A DNA stretch of 64,000 bases from an uncultured Pelagibacteraceae bacterium (GCA_902564295.1 CACFAO010000003.1:34764-98763); one strand, 5' to 3'. Positions 54,350 to 64,000 are shown, counted from the stretch's first letter. Notes: generated by a model not told the origin, from the letters alone. Numbers and translations are program-made.

Positions 54350-54916
54350 TTGAAGCTAATTCTAGGCAGCGCATCTCCACGAAGACTTGAGCTATTAGCA
54401 AAACTGAACATTAATCCAAGTGAGTTAGTTTCCCCAAATATAGATGAGTCCATTAAAAGTAATGAGCTACCTCTTCAATATTGTAAACGAATAGCACATG
54501 AGAAACTAAAACATTTTCAAAATAAGTATAAAGACTCAGTAATTTTAACTGCTGATACGATTGCCTATACTGGTAGGAAACTCATAGATAAAACAGATGA
54601 CGAAAATATTGCTTATAAAAATTTACTTCGACTATCGGGAAAAAGACATAGAGTCAGTACTTGCGTTTGTATAAGAAATCAAGAAAATAGAATATTTAAA
54701 AAAACTGTTACGACAGTCGTTAGTTTTAGAGTATTGAGCGTTCAAGATATAGAAGAATATATGAAAACTAATGACTGGCAAGGTGTTGCAGGGTCATATA
54801 AAATTCAAGGGATGGCAGAGTCTTTCATCAAATCCCTAAATGGATCTTATTCAAATGTAGTCGGCTTACCCTTATTTGAAGTGAAAAACCTCCTTATTTC
54901 AGCCGGATATAAATGA
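54350..54916 (+). CDS. Maf-family nucleotide pyrophosphatase
   Basis: 188 aa starting with TTG at 54350; MKLILGSASPRRLELL is the conserved Maf start, so the TTG call is firm. The SASPRR motif, ILTADTIAY and DWQGVAGSYKIQG blocks bind nucleotide and metal. Maf proteins hydrolyse non-canonical or canonical NTPs (dTTP/UTP or m7GTP classes) and can affect division. The subclass is not certain. The stop overlaps the next start as ATGA. Confidence 0.9.
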   Translation: MKLILGSASPRRLELLAKLNINPSELVSPNIDESIKSNELPLQYCKRIAHEKLKHFQNKYKDSVILTADTIAYTGRKLIDKTDDENIAYKNLLRLSGKRHRVSTCVCIRNQENRIFKKTVTTVVSFRVLSVQDIEEYMKTNDWQGVAGSYKIQGMAESFIKSLNGSYSNVVGLPLFEVKNLLISAGYK

Positions 54917-55269
54917 TGGAATTAATTTTTATTTATAATGCTAAAAGTGGTATTGGAAATGCCTTCATAGATTGGGCACATAAAATAATATCGCCAAAAA
55001 CTTATGACTGCAACTTATGCTCAATTACATACAATAATTTAGGCAAAGAAATAAAGTGGAAAGAATTTCTTAATAATATAAATGCACATAGCCGATTTTA
55101 TTATATTGATCATCTAAAAGAACTTGATTTTGTTGATGACAAAACAGAGCTACCATGTGTTTTTATTAATGAGAAGGATGAATTTAAATTAATAATTAAT
55201 TCCCATGAGATGAATGCATTTGATAATGTTGACCAATTAATCAGTAGATTAAAGGTTTTTCTGGATTAA
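54913..55269 (+). CDS. Conserved hypothetical protein, 118 aa
   Basis: ATGA overlap with maf indicates translational coupling. The protein begins MMELIFIYNAKSGIGNAFID and contains a C-x2-C pair in YDCNLCSITYNN, and a strand-rich C-terminus. I recall similar proteins annotated only as hypothetical in environmental bacteria. It might bind a metal through Cys12-type positions, but that is speculation. No yacG or rng gene follows as in many relatives; two tRNA genes follow instead. Confidence 0.7.
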   Translation: MMELIFIYNAKSGIGNAFIDWAHKIISPKTYDCNLCSITYNNLGKEIKWKEFLNNINAHSRFYYIDHLKELDFVDDKTELPCVFINEKDEFKLIINSHEMNAFDNVDQLISRLKVFLD

Positions 55270-55338
55270 CTGTATTCAGAATATTTTCTTTGCACGAATT
55301 AATGTTATAGAATAAAAGACTAGGATCACTAATTAAAT

Positions 55339-55414
55339 GGCTCGATAGCTCAGTTGGTAGAGCAAAGGACTGAAAATCCTTGTGTCGGTGGTTCAATTCC
55401 ACCTCGAGCCACCA
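55339..55414 (+). tRNA. tRNA-Phe (GAA)
   Basis: 76 nt with encoded CCA. Acceptor GGCTCGA/TCGAGCC, D arm with TAGCTCAGTTGGTAGAGC, anticodon loop CTGAAAA (GAA), T loop TTCAATT, discriminator A. Fully canonical. Five bases before tRNA-His. Confidence 0.97.
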
Positions 55415-55419
55415 CTTAT

Positions 55420-55496
55420 GCAGCTGTAGCTCAGTTGGTTAGAGCGCCTGGTTGTGGTTCAGGAGGTCGGTAGTTCGAATCTACCCAGCTGTACCA
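55420..55496 (+). tRNA. tRNA-His (GUG), alphaproteobacterial type
   Basis: 77 nt with CCA. Anticodon loop TTGTGGT (GTG), D arm GCTCAGTTGGTTAGAGC, T arm GGTAG-TTCGAAT-CTACC. The acceptor pairs GCAGCTG with CAGCTGT, giving G1-U72, discriminator A73 and a T at -1. The usual bacterial G-1:C73 is therefore absent, a known trait of alphaproteobacterial tRNA-His. Its 3' 16 bases overlap the convergent MFS gene. Confidence 0.95.
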
Positions 55497-56671
55497 GTAA
55501 TTACTTTTTTTACAGGTAGAGTTAATACAATCAGAAACATAATTATCATCACAAACCCAAAAGCTAAGTAGAGTACACCAAATTCTCCCGTTAAATCATA
55601 GCTTCTTGAAATCATGATCAGTGCAATAGGACCAACAGTAAATGATACAATAAATTTAATACCGTAGACTAAGCTTTGATATTTTTCAGGTGAAAATTTT
55701 GCAAGTAACAAATTTTCTGCAGGCAGTATACTTGAATTAAAAGCAACGATTGCAAGACTTATTGCAATTAACCAGTAATTTGAAAGACTAACAATTAAGA
55801 GCAAGAGGATTCCTTGGCCGACTATTCCAATTGAATAAATCAGTTTTTCAGAATATTTATCTGTTAAAATTCCTCCAACATAATTCATTAAACCACTTAC
55901 AATATATATAGCAGCAACTATGTAGCCGATATCTGAAGTAGATAAATCAAGACTATCAGTAAGTCTGATATCAATTGCCTTTGGAAGACTTGTCTGAAGA
56001 ATTTGATAAACAAAACTCAAACATGTAATACTTAACAGCATAATAATTGCAATTTTTAGCATCTGATTTTTTTCAGGATTATCTTTAAACTGCTCTGAAG
56101 ATATATTCTTTAATGATATTTTTCCTGATTTAAGATGATATGTTAGACTTAGCCCAACTACTAATGAGATCAATCCGGGCAGCATAAAGGCAGCTTGCCA
56201 ATTAAATTGTTCAATTAATACACCCGCAAAAAAGGCACCTAATCCAATACCTACTCCCCCAAAAATATTATTAAAGCCAAGCGCTTTGCCAGTTTCCTTT
56301 GAAGTATTAACGACCCATGAAATTCCAGCGGGGTGATAGATAGCGCAAAACAATCCAAGCAATGATAAACTGATAAATAAAGAAACTTTATTTCCGCTCA
56401 AGCCACATAATAATGAACTAATTCCCAAGCCAATGAACATAATTGCAATCATTCCAGAACGACTCCATTTATCACTGATCCATCCTGCAGGAAGGGCTCC
56501 CAAACCCACAAGTAAAGATCCTAAAAACCAAAGATTTAGTAATTCATCGTAGCTAAGCTTCCAGTCGTCTTCAATTGCTAGAACTATAACAAAATAGAAT
56601 GCAGCAAACATATGCATTAGTAAGTGACCTAAGGCGGCATACGTGACTGTCAATTTGCTATCATTTTCCAT
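55481..56671 (-). CDS. Major facilitator superfamily transporter
   Basis: 396 aa with 12 predicted membrane helices. The MFS loop 2-3 motif is LGALPAGWISDKWSRSG and its counterpart in the second half is GGILTDKYSEK. Substrate unknown; the layout resembles FSR/fosmidomycin- or sugar/organic-anion-type antiporters. The last codons (VITGTAG) and stop lie inside the tRNA-His gene on the other strand. Confidence 0.85.
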   Translation of the reverse strand: MENDSKLTVTYAALGHLLMHMFAAFYFVIVLAIEDDWKLSYDELLNLWFLGSLLVGLGALPAGWISDKWSRSGMIAIMFIGLGISSLLCGLSGNKVSLFISLSLLGLFCAIYHPAGISWVVNTSKETGKALGFNNIFGGVGIGLGAFFAGVLIEQFNWQAAFMLPGLISLVVGLSLTYHLKSGKISLKNISSEQFKDNPEKNQMLKIAIIMLLSITCLSFVYQILQTSLPKAIDIRLTDSLDLSTSDIGYIVAAIYIVSGLMNYVGGILTDKYSEKLIYSIGIVGQGILLLLIVSLSNYWLIAISLAIVAFNSSILPAENLLLAKFSPEKYQSLVYGIKFIVSFTVGPIALIMISRSYDLTGEFGVLYLAFGFVMIIMFLIVLTLPVKKVITGTAG

Positions 56672-56755
56672 AACTACTTTCGTTAAAAATAGTGCAATTA
56701 TTATAAACTTTAAGAAAAATTTAAAATTATTTGACTTTTATTAATAAATAAGGCA

Positions 56756-56842
56756 TTTCAGCTTCATGTTTAAATTTAAACATCATCACTATCATATCTA
56801 AGTTCGCTGAAAAAAACAATCAGTGGGCAATAACCCCTTTTT
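56756..56842 (+). promoter_or_regulatory. Putative his attenuator region
   Basis: Contains the His-rich leader codons, an enclosing inverted repeat (TTTCAGC/GCTGAAA), alternative CTGA/TCAG pairing and a short GGG-CAATAA-CCC hairpin followed by TTTTT. Ribosome stalling on the His codons would change which pairs form. No strong terminator stem is visible. Confidence 0.5.
56766..56801 (+). CDS. Histidine-rich leader peptide upstream of hisS-hisZ-hisG
   Basis: An 11-codon ORF, MFKFKHHHYHI, with four His codons in a five-codon stretch. It begins in a perfect 18-bp palindrome (56766-56783) and ends 89 bases before hisS. TTTCAGC (56756-56762) before it pairs with GCTGAAA (56806-56812) just after it. 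A GGG/CCC mini-hairpin with five T residues (56825-56842) follows. This is the layout of a ribosome-mediated attenuator sensing charged tRNA-His. The terminator is weak, so control may also act on translation. Confidence 0.7.
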   Translation: MFKFKHHHYHI

Positions 56843-56890
56843 ATATTAAATAAACACACTTTGTAGTATCTTACTTACAGTGGGAGTAAA

Positions 56891-58279
56891 ATGAGTAAAA
56901 TTAAAAATAATCCAAAGGCAATTTTGCCGAAGGGTTTTAAAGATAGTGACATTGAAATTTTAAATCTTAGAAAAAAAGTATCTAAGATAATAGAGAAGGA
57001 ATGTCTAAAGTATGGATTTATTGAATTAGATACATCCACAATTGAATATACTGAGAGCATTGGCAAGTTTCTTCCTGATGTAGACAGGCCTAGTGGAGGT
57101 GTATTTTCATTTCAAGACGATGATGAGAAATGGCTATCACTTAGATATGACTTAACGGCCCCCTTAGCAAGGTACGTAGCTCAAAATTATCAAGACCTCG
57201 TTAAGCCATTTAAACGTTATCAATCAGGACTAGTTTGGAGAAATGAAAAACCAGGACCAGGTAGATACAGAGAATTTTTTCAGTTTGATGCTGACGTGGT
57301 GGGAGTTGATTCAACACTAATTGATGCAGAGCTGTGTGTAATGGTATGTGATATTTTAATTGAGCTTGGCCTAAATACTTCACAATTTGAAATAAAATTT
57401 TCAAATAGGGAAATTTGGACAGAGCTTTTTTCAAACTTGGATGTTAATGAGGACGATTTACCAAAAATTCTTAGAGCAGTAGATAAAAAAGATCGATTAG
57501 GTATAGAGGGCGTTAATGAGTTGCTTCAAAAAGGAAGAAAAGATGTATCTGGTGACTTTATGGAGGGCGTGGGCTTAAGCGAGACAGATGCTAATAAAAT
57601 TATTTCTTTTATAACCAATTCAAACCAATCAAACGCCCAGATGGAAGAATTCAACTCCTATATAAAAAATTTCCCAGATTATCCAATTCGTTATGACTCA
57701 TCAGTTGTTCGCGGTCTCGACTATTACACTGGAATGATTTTTGAAGCAGAGCTTCTTGTTGATATTAAAAATGAGAAAGGCGAAAAAATTGTATTTGGAT
57801 CAGTTGCTGGCGGTGGAAGATATGACAGACTTATTTCAAGATTTGGTAAAGAGGATGTTCCAGCTACTGGTATATCTATAGGTGTTGATAGATTAATTGT
57901 AGCGTTAAATCAATTAGACCTTTTAGATAATAAGAAAAATGCATTAGTGGTAATTGCAAATTTAGATAATCAAAATATGCCGGATTATATTTCAATGGCT
58001 AAAGAAATTAGAAATGAAGGTATAGCATGTGAAATATCATTTGGATCTAAAAACCTTGGAAAGCAATTAAAGTATTGCGATCGCAAAGGTGCAGATATTG
58101 TGATCATTGCTGGTGATGAAGAATTAAAAAAGGGTGAAATATCAATTAAGGATTTAAATAAAGGTAAAGAGGTTTCAAAAGATATTGTCGATAGAGACAA
58201 ATGGAAAGAGGCAAAAGCTGGACAACAAACAATTAATCGCTCTGACCTGATGACAGCATTAAATGAACTTTTGAATTAA
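56891..58279 (+). CDS. hisS: Histidyl-tRNA synthetase
   Basis: 462 aa class II synthetase. Good GGGAG ribosome-binding site 5-6 bases before ATG. Motif 2 is VWRNEKPGPGRYREFFQFDADVVG; the HisA block is VRGLDYYTGMIFEAE, and motif 3 is VAGGGRYDRLISRFG with GISIGVDRL. The C-terminal anticodon-binding domain ends the protein. The GVFSFQDDDEKWLSLRYDLTAP segment is the alphaproteobacterial form, matching the A73/no-G-1 tRNA-His nearby. First gene of hisS-hisZ-hisG. Confidence 0.96.
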   Translation: MSKIKNNPKAILPKGFKDSDIEILNLRKKVSKIIEKECLKYGFIELDTSTIEYTESIGKFLPDVDRPSGGVFSFQDDDEKWLSLRYDLTAPLARYVAQNYQDLVKPFKRYQSGLVWRNEKPGPGRYREFFQFDADVVGVDSTLIDAELCVMVCDILIELGLNTSQFEIKFSNREIWTELFSNLDVNEDDLPKILRAVDKKDRLGIEGVNELLQKGRKDVSGDFMEGVGLSETDANKIISFITNSNQSNAQMEEFNSYIKNFPDYPIRYDSSVVRGLDYYTGMIFEAELLVDIKNEKGEKIVFGSVAGGGRYDRLISRFGKEDVPATGISIGVDRLIVALNQLDLLDNKKNALVVIANLDNQNMPDYISMAKEIRNEGIACEISFGSKNLGKQLKYCDRKGADIVIIAGDEELKKGEISIKDLNKGKEVSKDIVDRDKWKEAKAGQQTINRSDLMTALNELLN

Positions 58280-58285
58280 AATAAA

Positions 58286-59413
58286 ATGTCACTTCAAGAA
58301 TTAAATATCAATTTAAAGAATTATTTTATTAAGTCTGGATTTAATTATATGGAACTTCCATTGCTGTTTGATGCGGATATATTTTTTGAAACTTCAGGTG
58401 AAGAAATTAGAAGAAAAATGTATTCGTTTACTGATACTTCAGGAAAAGAAAAATGTTTGAGACCAGACATGACTGTACCAACATGTCAAAATTTTATTGC
58501 AAGTAATAATAAATCCAGTGAGTCAAAGTTATGTTACAGCGGTCCTGTATTCAGATCATCCAATGAGTTATCAAATAATTCCATTGAACTAAATCAGTCT
58601 GGTATTGAGATCATTTTTTCTGAAAAAAATTTAAATAATATACATGAGATGGATGCGTACATTTTAAAGACAGCTGAAGATACAATGTGTCAATTAAATA
58701 TTGATAACTATAAAATTAAAATTGGGAGCATTAAATTATTTAATCAGTTTATCAACAAATTAGAGCTGCCAATTAGATGGAAACAGAGATTAGTAAGACA
58801 TTTTTTTAGAAGAAAATATTTCGGGAGTTTACTTGATAGATTAGGTGAAGGTGTAGGGTATGATAATGAAAAAAAGCATAGCATGCTTCAAGAGAAATTT
58901 AATATAGATGACGTATCTGACAAAGGCTTGACAGATTTAATTAATAAACAAAATGTTCGAGGTTTAGGTACTCGAACTGTTGAGGAAATTGTTGATCGAT
59001 TTCAATTAAAAAGCCTTAATGTAATAAGTCAGAAAGATGGAAAAAAAATTGTTGATTTAATAAATAATTTTTTAAAATTAAGTTGTAACCTTTCGGAATT
59101 TCCATCACTACTTCGCGAATTTACTAAATCAAATAATGTTTCTTCATTTGAGAGTGAAGTAGAGGAAATGGAGAATTTTGTGAATGCTATATCAGAAAAA
59201 AGTAACATAGAAAAATATTATTTTGATAATGACTTTGGTCATTCAATTGAATTCTATGACGGCATGATGTTTGAAATTTATAATCCTGATAATCAAAGTG
59301 AATTAATTAGTGGAGGGCGGTATGATAAATTGCTTATCGATTTAGGCTCTAAATCGAACTTATCAGCAGTAGGATTTGCAACTAATAATAACAATATAAT
59401 TAAGCTGATTTAG
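58286..59413 (+). CDS. hisZ: ATP phosphoribosyltransferase regulatory subunit HisZ
   Basis: 375 aa HisRS paralogue that activates short-form HisG and mediates histidine feedback. It has a class II-like catalytic fold (YMELPLLFDADIFFETSGE; CLRPDMTVPTCQNFI; SGGRYDKLLIDLG) but no anticodon-binding domain and a degenerate motif 2. The position between hisS and hisG and the lack of HisRS active-site residues make HisZ certain over a second HisRS. Six bases after hisS and two before hisG. Confidence 0.93.
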   Translation: MSLQELNINLKNYFIKSGFNYMELPLLFDADIFFETSGEEIRRKMYSFTDTSGKEKCLRPDMTVPTCQNFIASNNKSSESKLCYSGPVFRSSNELSNNSIELNQSGIEIIFSEKNLNNIHEMDAYILKTAEDTMCQLNIDNYKIKIGSIKLFNQFINKLELPIRWKQRLVRHFFRRKYFGSLLDRLGEGVGYDNEKKHSMLQEKFNIDDVSDKGLTDLINKQNVRGLGTRTVEEIVDRFQLKSLNVISQKDGKKIVDLINNFLKLSCNLSEFPSLLREFTKSNNVSSFESEVEEMENFVNAISEKSNIEKYYFDNDFGHSIEFYDGMMFEIYNPDNQSELISGGRYDKLLIDLGSKSNLSAVGFATNNNNIIKLI

Positions 59414-59415
59414 GA

Positions 59416-60117
59416 ATGAATATACAAAATAAACTTCGGATTGCATTGCCAAGTAAAGGTAGATTGAGAAGTGACATGGAGTCTTTGTTTGAAGAAAAAA
59501 AAATAATTTTTAGTAATCTTGAAAATGATAGAGAGTATATTGCAGTAATAGAGGGTCTTGATAATGCAATTGTTTATTTCTTAAGTGCTAAAGAAATTAC
59601 AAATCGACTTGATGAAGGGTCCATTCATGTTGGTTTAACTGGTGACGATTTAGTGCAAGAAAAAATAATTAATTATAGCCAGAAGGTTTCAAAAAAGCTT
59701 AAGTTAAATTTTGGTAAAGCAAATTTAGTTGTTGCTATACCAGAAATATGGATTGACGTAATGACAATGGCCGACTTAGAAGAAATCTGCCATTTGCACA
59801 GAACCAAATTCTCTAAAAGACTTAGAGTTGCAACAAAGTATAAGAATTTAACAAATGAATATTTTTCAAATTGTGGGGTTGTTGATTATAGGACTGTAGA
59901 AAGTGATGGATCAACCGAGAGCGCTCCATTCAATGGCTTTGCAGAAATAATTACTGACATTACATCATCAGGAGAAACATTAAGAGCTAATAATCTAAGA
60001 GTACTTGATGATGGACTTATACTAGAGTCTTCTGCAAACATTTTTACTTCAAATGTAGCTGAGTGGAATACGAATTTAGAAAAAACACTCAGTTATTTTA
60101 TAGATAGAATTTCATAA
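59416..60117 (+). CDS. hisG: ATP phosphoribosyltransferase, short form HisG
   Basis: 233 aa, lacking the C-terminal ACT-like regulatory domain, so it needs HisZ. It catalyses ATP + PRPP to phosphoribosyl-ATP, the first step of histidine synthesis. Blocks: RIALPSKGRLRSDMESLF, GLTGDDLV, RVATKYKNLTNEYF, and the PRPP loop in ESDGSTESAPFNGFAEIITDITSSG. Slightly longer than typical short HisG. The last gene of the operon, with a strong terminator overlapping its stop. Confidence 0.94.
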   Translation: MNIQNKLRIALPSKGRLRSDMESLFEEKKIIFSNLENDREYIAVIEGLDNAIVYFLSAKEITNRLDEGSIHVGLTGDDLVQEKIINYSQKVSKKLKLNFGKANLVVAIPEIWIDVMTMADLEEICHLHRTKFSKRLRVATKYKNLTNEYFSNCGVVDYRTVESDGSTESAPFNGFAEIITDITSSGETLRANNLRVLDDGLILESSANIFTSNVAEWNTNLEKTLSYFIDRIS

Positions 60118-60146
60118 AAAAACCCGGCTAGGCCGGGTTTTTTTAG
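60114..60146. terminator. Bidirectional intrinsic terminator between hisG and groEL
   Basis: Stem AACCCGGC/GCCGGGTT (8 bp plus A/T extension) with a 3-nt loop, flanked by A-run and T-run on both strands. It ends hisSZG transcription and, in the other direction, groESL. Confidence 0.93.
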
Positions 60147-60167
60147 ATTAGCTTTAATGAGCTCAAC

Positions 60168-61832
<1,665 letters not shown>

Positions 61833-61839
61833 TTAATAT

Positions 61840-62154
61840 TTATTTTTTCTTTTTTGATTTAGATTTTGTATCTATAACGCCCATGATGTCTGACTCTTTC
61901 ATAATACAGAGTTCTTCACCATCAACCTTTACTTCTGTCCCAGACCACTTACCAAAAAGAACGATATCACCAACCTTAAGATCAAGTGGCGTTACTTTAC
62001 CATCTTCGCTTTTAGTTCCATTTCCGACAGCTACAATTTGGCCTTCCTGAGGTTTTTCCTGAGCAGTGTCTGGTATGATAATACCGCCTGCTGTTTTTTC
62101 TTCAGTATCCAGTCTTCTAACGAGCACACGATCGTGTAAAGGTCTAAAATTCAT
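61840..62154 (-). CDS. groES: 10 kDa co-chaperonin GroES
   Basis: 104 aa. The lid of Gro[16 protein letters not shown] opening, mobile loop [19 protein letters not shown] and [21 protein letters not shown] block are canonical. The C-terminus has an extra basic tail (SKSKKKK). First gene of the operon, preceded by GGAG. No CIRCE element is seen. Confidence 0.97.
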   Translation of the reverse strand: MNFRPLHDRVLVRRLDTEEKTAGGIIIPDTAQEKPQEGQIVAVGNGTKSEDGKVTPLDLKVGDIVLFGKWSGTEVKVDGEELCIMKESDIMGVIDTKSKSKKKK

Positions 62155-62200
62155 GTCTTAATCTCCTAAATATGTTTGCACAAAGCTTAATTACCTAGGC

Positions 62201-62228
62201 ATATAGTGATCTAGGGCAAGTGTGTCAA
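62201..62228 (-). promoter_or_regulatory. Putative groESL promoter (heat-shock-like)
   Basis: On the minus strand, TTGACA (62228-62223, preceded by C) and CTATAT (62206-62201) are separated by 16 bases. CTTGAC and CTATAT fit alphaproteobacterial RpoH promoters and also resemble sigma-70. It lies about 46 bases upstream of the groES start. No inverted-repeat CIRCE was found. Confidence 0.55.
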
Positions 62229-62290
62229 GGGGTGGAAAAAATTTTGATTTTGTTGGAATTAGCAAAAAAACAAGTATTTTCAATAATTTG

Positions 62291-63058
62291 CTATTGTTCT
62301 GATTCACCGCCATCAATTACGATGTTTTGACCAGTCATAAAAGATCCCGCTTCAGACGCCAAATATACTGCAGCGCCTGCAATTTCGTCAGGCATTCCTA
62401 TCCTTTTTAAGGCTGCTTTGGCAGTCATAGATTTTAAAATACTCTCGTTCTCCCATAAAGCTCTGGCAAAATCAGTTTTTATTAAACCAGGTGAGATACA
62501 ATTTGCACGAATATTATCTCTTCCATATTCCACTGATATATTTCTTGCCAACTGGGAATCTGCAGCTTTTGATATAGCATAAGCACCCAACATGCTGTTG
62601 CCGCGCAAACCTGCGATCGAGGAAATAATTATAATTGAACCATTTTTCATTTTGATCATATCTGGGAGCACCTCATTACAGAGCCAAAAATTACTTTGCA
62701 CGTTTGACTTCATTATTTTTTCAAACGCCTCGTCAGGTATATTATTTGATGGTCCAAAATATGGATTGATTGCAGCATTACATACAAGAGTGGAAATATT
62801 GCCACAGAAGTCTAACGATTTTTTGTAAAGATTTTTTAATTGCTCTTTGTCCGAAATATTACATGAAATTGCCGTTGCATGTCCCTCTCCAAATGTATCA
62901 TTTATCTCTTTAGCGACTGCTTCACATGCATCAAGCTTTCGACTTGTGATAATGACTTTTGCACCATGCTCTGCCATTCTGTAGGCTATAGCTTTGCCTA
63001 TTCCTCTCGAAGATCCTGTGATTATAGCATTTTTATCTTTTAAGTTAAAAAGTGTCAT
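62291..63058 (-). CDS. Short-chain dehydrogenase/reductase (FabG-like SDR)
   Basis: 255 aa NAD(P)-dependent oxidoreductase. The Rossmann motif is ITGSSRGIGKAIA, NAAINPYFG carries the conserved N-A-A, and the catalytic tetrad is in S-S-I-A-G with YAISK. The C-terminal MTGQNIVIDGGESEQ is typical. It is a classical SDR with unknown substrate, such as a 3-oxoacyl or sugar/steroid alcohol. It stands alone upstream of groES in the same direction and is divergent from the HAD gene. Confidence 0.88.
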   Translation of the reverse strand: MTLFNLKDKNAIITGSSRGIGKAIAYRMAEHGAKVIITSRKLDACEAVAKEINDTFGEGHATAISCNISDKEQLKNLYKKSLDFCGNISTLVCNAAINPYFGPSNNIPDEAFEKIMKSNVQSNFWLCNEVLPDMIKMKNGSIIIISSIAGLRGNSMLGAYAISKAADSQLARNISVEYGRDNIRANCISPGLIKTDFARALWENESILKSMTAKAALKRIGMPDEIAGAAVYLASEAGSFMTGQNIVIDGGESEQ

Positions 63059-63122
63059 TTAATAAAATATCATAATAATTTATAAGAAGATTATAAATTT
63101 ATAGGATAATTTCAATATAATT

Positions 63123-63977
63123 ATGGAAATTAAAAAAATCGTAAGCGCTACTGAATTTTCACTTTCTTATAGAATCATACTTTGTGATCTTTGGGGCGTT
63201 ATTCATAATGGTGTTGAAGTATTCTCTAATGCAAAATCCTATCTTGAGGCAATGAAGGAAAATAATATCGATGTTTATTTGATTTCTAATGCCCCGAGAC
63301 CTGAAGCAGTAGTAAGAAATGGATTAATAAATAAACTTAATCTCAATCCCGAATTATTTAAAAAAATTTATACTTCAGGCGATACAGGCACACAGTACAT
63401 AAATTCTAAAGTTCATGGACAATCATATTATCATTTGGGACCAGAAAAAGATTATGATTTGTTAGAAAATATAAATATTCAAAAAACTAATGACATAGAG
63501 ACCTCAGAATTTGTTGTCTGCACAGGCTTATATAATGACAACGATGAACACCCAGAGGACTATAAAAATATTTTTGAGGATTTTCTTAAACAAAATTTAG
63601 AAATAGTATGTGTTAATCCAGATGAAATAGTCTACCGGGGTCAGGCACGCATATATTGTGCAGGTGCTCTTGGAAAATATTACGAAAAACTAGGAGGTAA
63701 AGTAACTTACTACGGAAAACCTTATCCAGAAATATATGATTTTGTAATGACTGATTTATTGTCTAAAGATACAACAAATAAAAACGAAATATTAGCTATA
63801 GGCGATAGCCTAAAAACAGATTGCTTAGGGGCACACAACTCGGATTTAGATTTTTTATTTATTAAAAATGGTATTCATAAAACTGAAATTGCAAATGATG
63901 ATGATTTAGTGAGAATATCAAAAGCTAATTTACCTGAAACTTGCAAAACTCTAATGTATACTGAAATTTTAAATTAA
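63123..63977 (+). CDS. HAD superfamily class IIA hydrolase (TIGR01459-like)
   Basis: 284 aa. HAD motif I is ILCDLWGVIHNG (D-x-W replaces the usual D-x-D, as in this class IIA subfamily), motif II in YLISNAPRP, the lysine motif in GKPYPEIYDF, and motif III in ILAIGDSLKTDCLGA. It fits the alphaproteobacterial TIGR01459 family of phosphatases of unknown substrate. An ATG 7 bases after its stop opens a frame consistent with the usual neighbour ribF. Confidence 0.85.
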   Translation: MEIKKIVSATEFSLSYRIILCDLWGVIHNGVEVFSNAKSYLEAMKENNIDVYLISNAPRPEAVVRNGLINKLNLNPELFKKIYTSGDTGTQYINSKVHGQSYYHLGPEKDYDLLENINIQKTNDIETSEFVVCTGLYNDNDEHPEDYKNIFEDFLKQNLEIVCVNPDEIVYRGQARIYCAGALGKYYEKLGGKVTYYGKPYPEIYDFVMTDLLSKDTTNKNEILAIGDSLKTDCLGAHNSDLDFLFIKNGIHKTEIANDDDLVRISKANLPETCKTLMYTEILN

Positions 63978-63984
63978 TTAAAAA

Positions 63985-64000
63985 ATGAAAGTTTTTAAAA
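63985..64000 (+). CDS. Start of the next gene, possibly ribF, cut by window end
   Basis: ATG AAA GTT TTT AAA (MKVFK) begins 7 bases after the HAD stop. In many alphaproteobacteria ribF follows this HAD gene. Only five codons are visible, so both the start and the identity are unproven. Confidence 0.25.

Noticed and set aside
58286..59413. Second histidyl-tRNA synthetase
   Set aside because: It lacks the anticodon-binding domain and motif 2 residues, and sits next to short-form hisG, so it is HisZ.
62155..62290. CIRCE element for HrcA control of groESL
   Set aside because: No TTAGCACTC-N9-GAGTGCTAA-like inverted repeat is present; a heat-shock-like promoter is.

Overview
The window is a 64 kb, AT-rich piece of a bacterial chromosome that almost certainly comes from an alphaproteobacterium. 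The evidence: a hisS-hisZ-hisG operon with an alpha-type HisRS; a tRNA-His without G-1 and with A73; the dcd-murA-DUF2948-hisD-infA-maf order; and a TIGR01459-type HAD gene near the right edge. Compact spacing, low GC and osmolyte, polyamine and urea genes suggest a marine, streamlined-to-intermediate lineage (AEGEAN-169/HIMB59-like is my guess). No integrase, transposase, phage gene or CRISPR array was seen.

Layout. 1-5.9 kb: a polyamine-type ABC importer (ATPase, binding protein, two permeases, the last cut by the window edge), divergent from an aldehyde dehydrogenase. 5.9-11.3 kb: an uncharacterised three-gene operon (M19 dipeptidase-like protein, 551-aa unknown, DUF3726-like), an Asp/Asn beta-hydroxylase-like dioxygenase and a type III glutamine synthetase/GMAS-like enzyme. 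11.4-26.7 kb: the most unusual part. It holds a regulator with two HTH-like segments, a lipoprotein fusing TolC, a cadherin-like domain and SPOR, a 2340-aa LEPR/DUF4347/VCBS surface protein, and three adaptor genes (HlyD; GAF-TM-HlyD; PqqD-like-M50 peptidase-HlyD). This resembles a type I secretion locus without an ABC ATPase. 26.7-27.0 kb: a tRNA-Thr(GGU)-like gene with perfect stems but non-canonical D and T loops, and a decayed second copy of the M50 gene's 3' end. 27.0-31.8 kb: urease, ureD-A-B-C-E-F-G. 32.0-33.7 kb: a YadGH-type ABC exporter.

34.0-44.1 kb is a zinc-homeostasis island. It contains a COG0523 GTPase, DUF1636, DUF1826, a ZrgA-like DUF2796 protein with a LolD/FtsX-type ABC transporter and DUF3299, plus zur, znuB, znuC and znuA. 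Three near-identical 15-bp palindromes (YGTTATATTATAACA type) lie in its three control regions and are read here as Zur boxes. 44.1-50.2 kb: beta carbonic anhydrase, a DUF3604 protein, and a Rieske oxygenase/M20/M24 (ectoine-hydrolase-like) catabolic operon. 50.3-55.5 kb: housekeeping genes and tRNA-Phe/tRNA-His. 55.5-60.1 kb: an MFS transporter and hisS-hisZ-hisG, preceded by an 11-codon His-rich leader peptide not previously listed among the longer ORFs. 60.1-64 kb: groESL, an SDR and the HAD hydrolase.

All function calls come from reading translated sequences and remembered family signatures. No database search was run.
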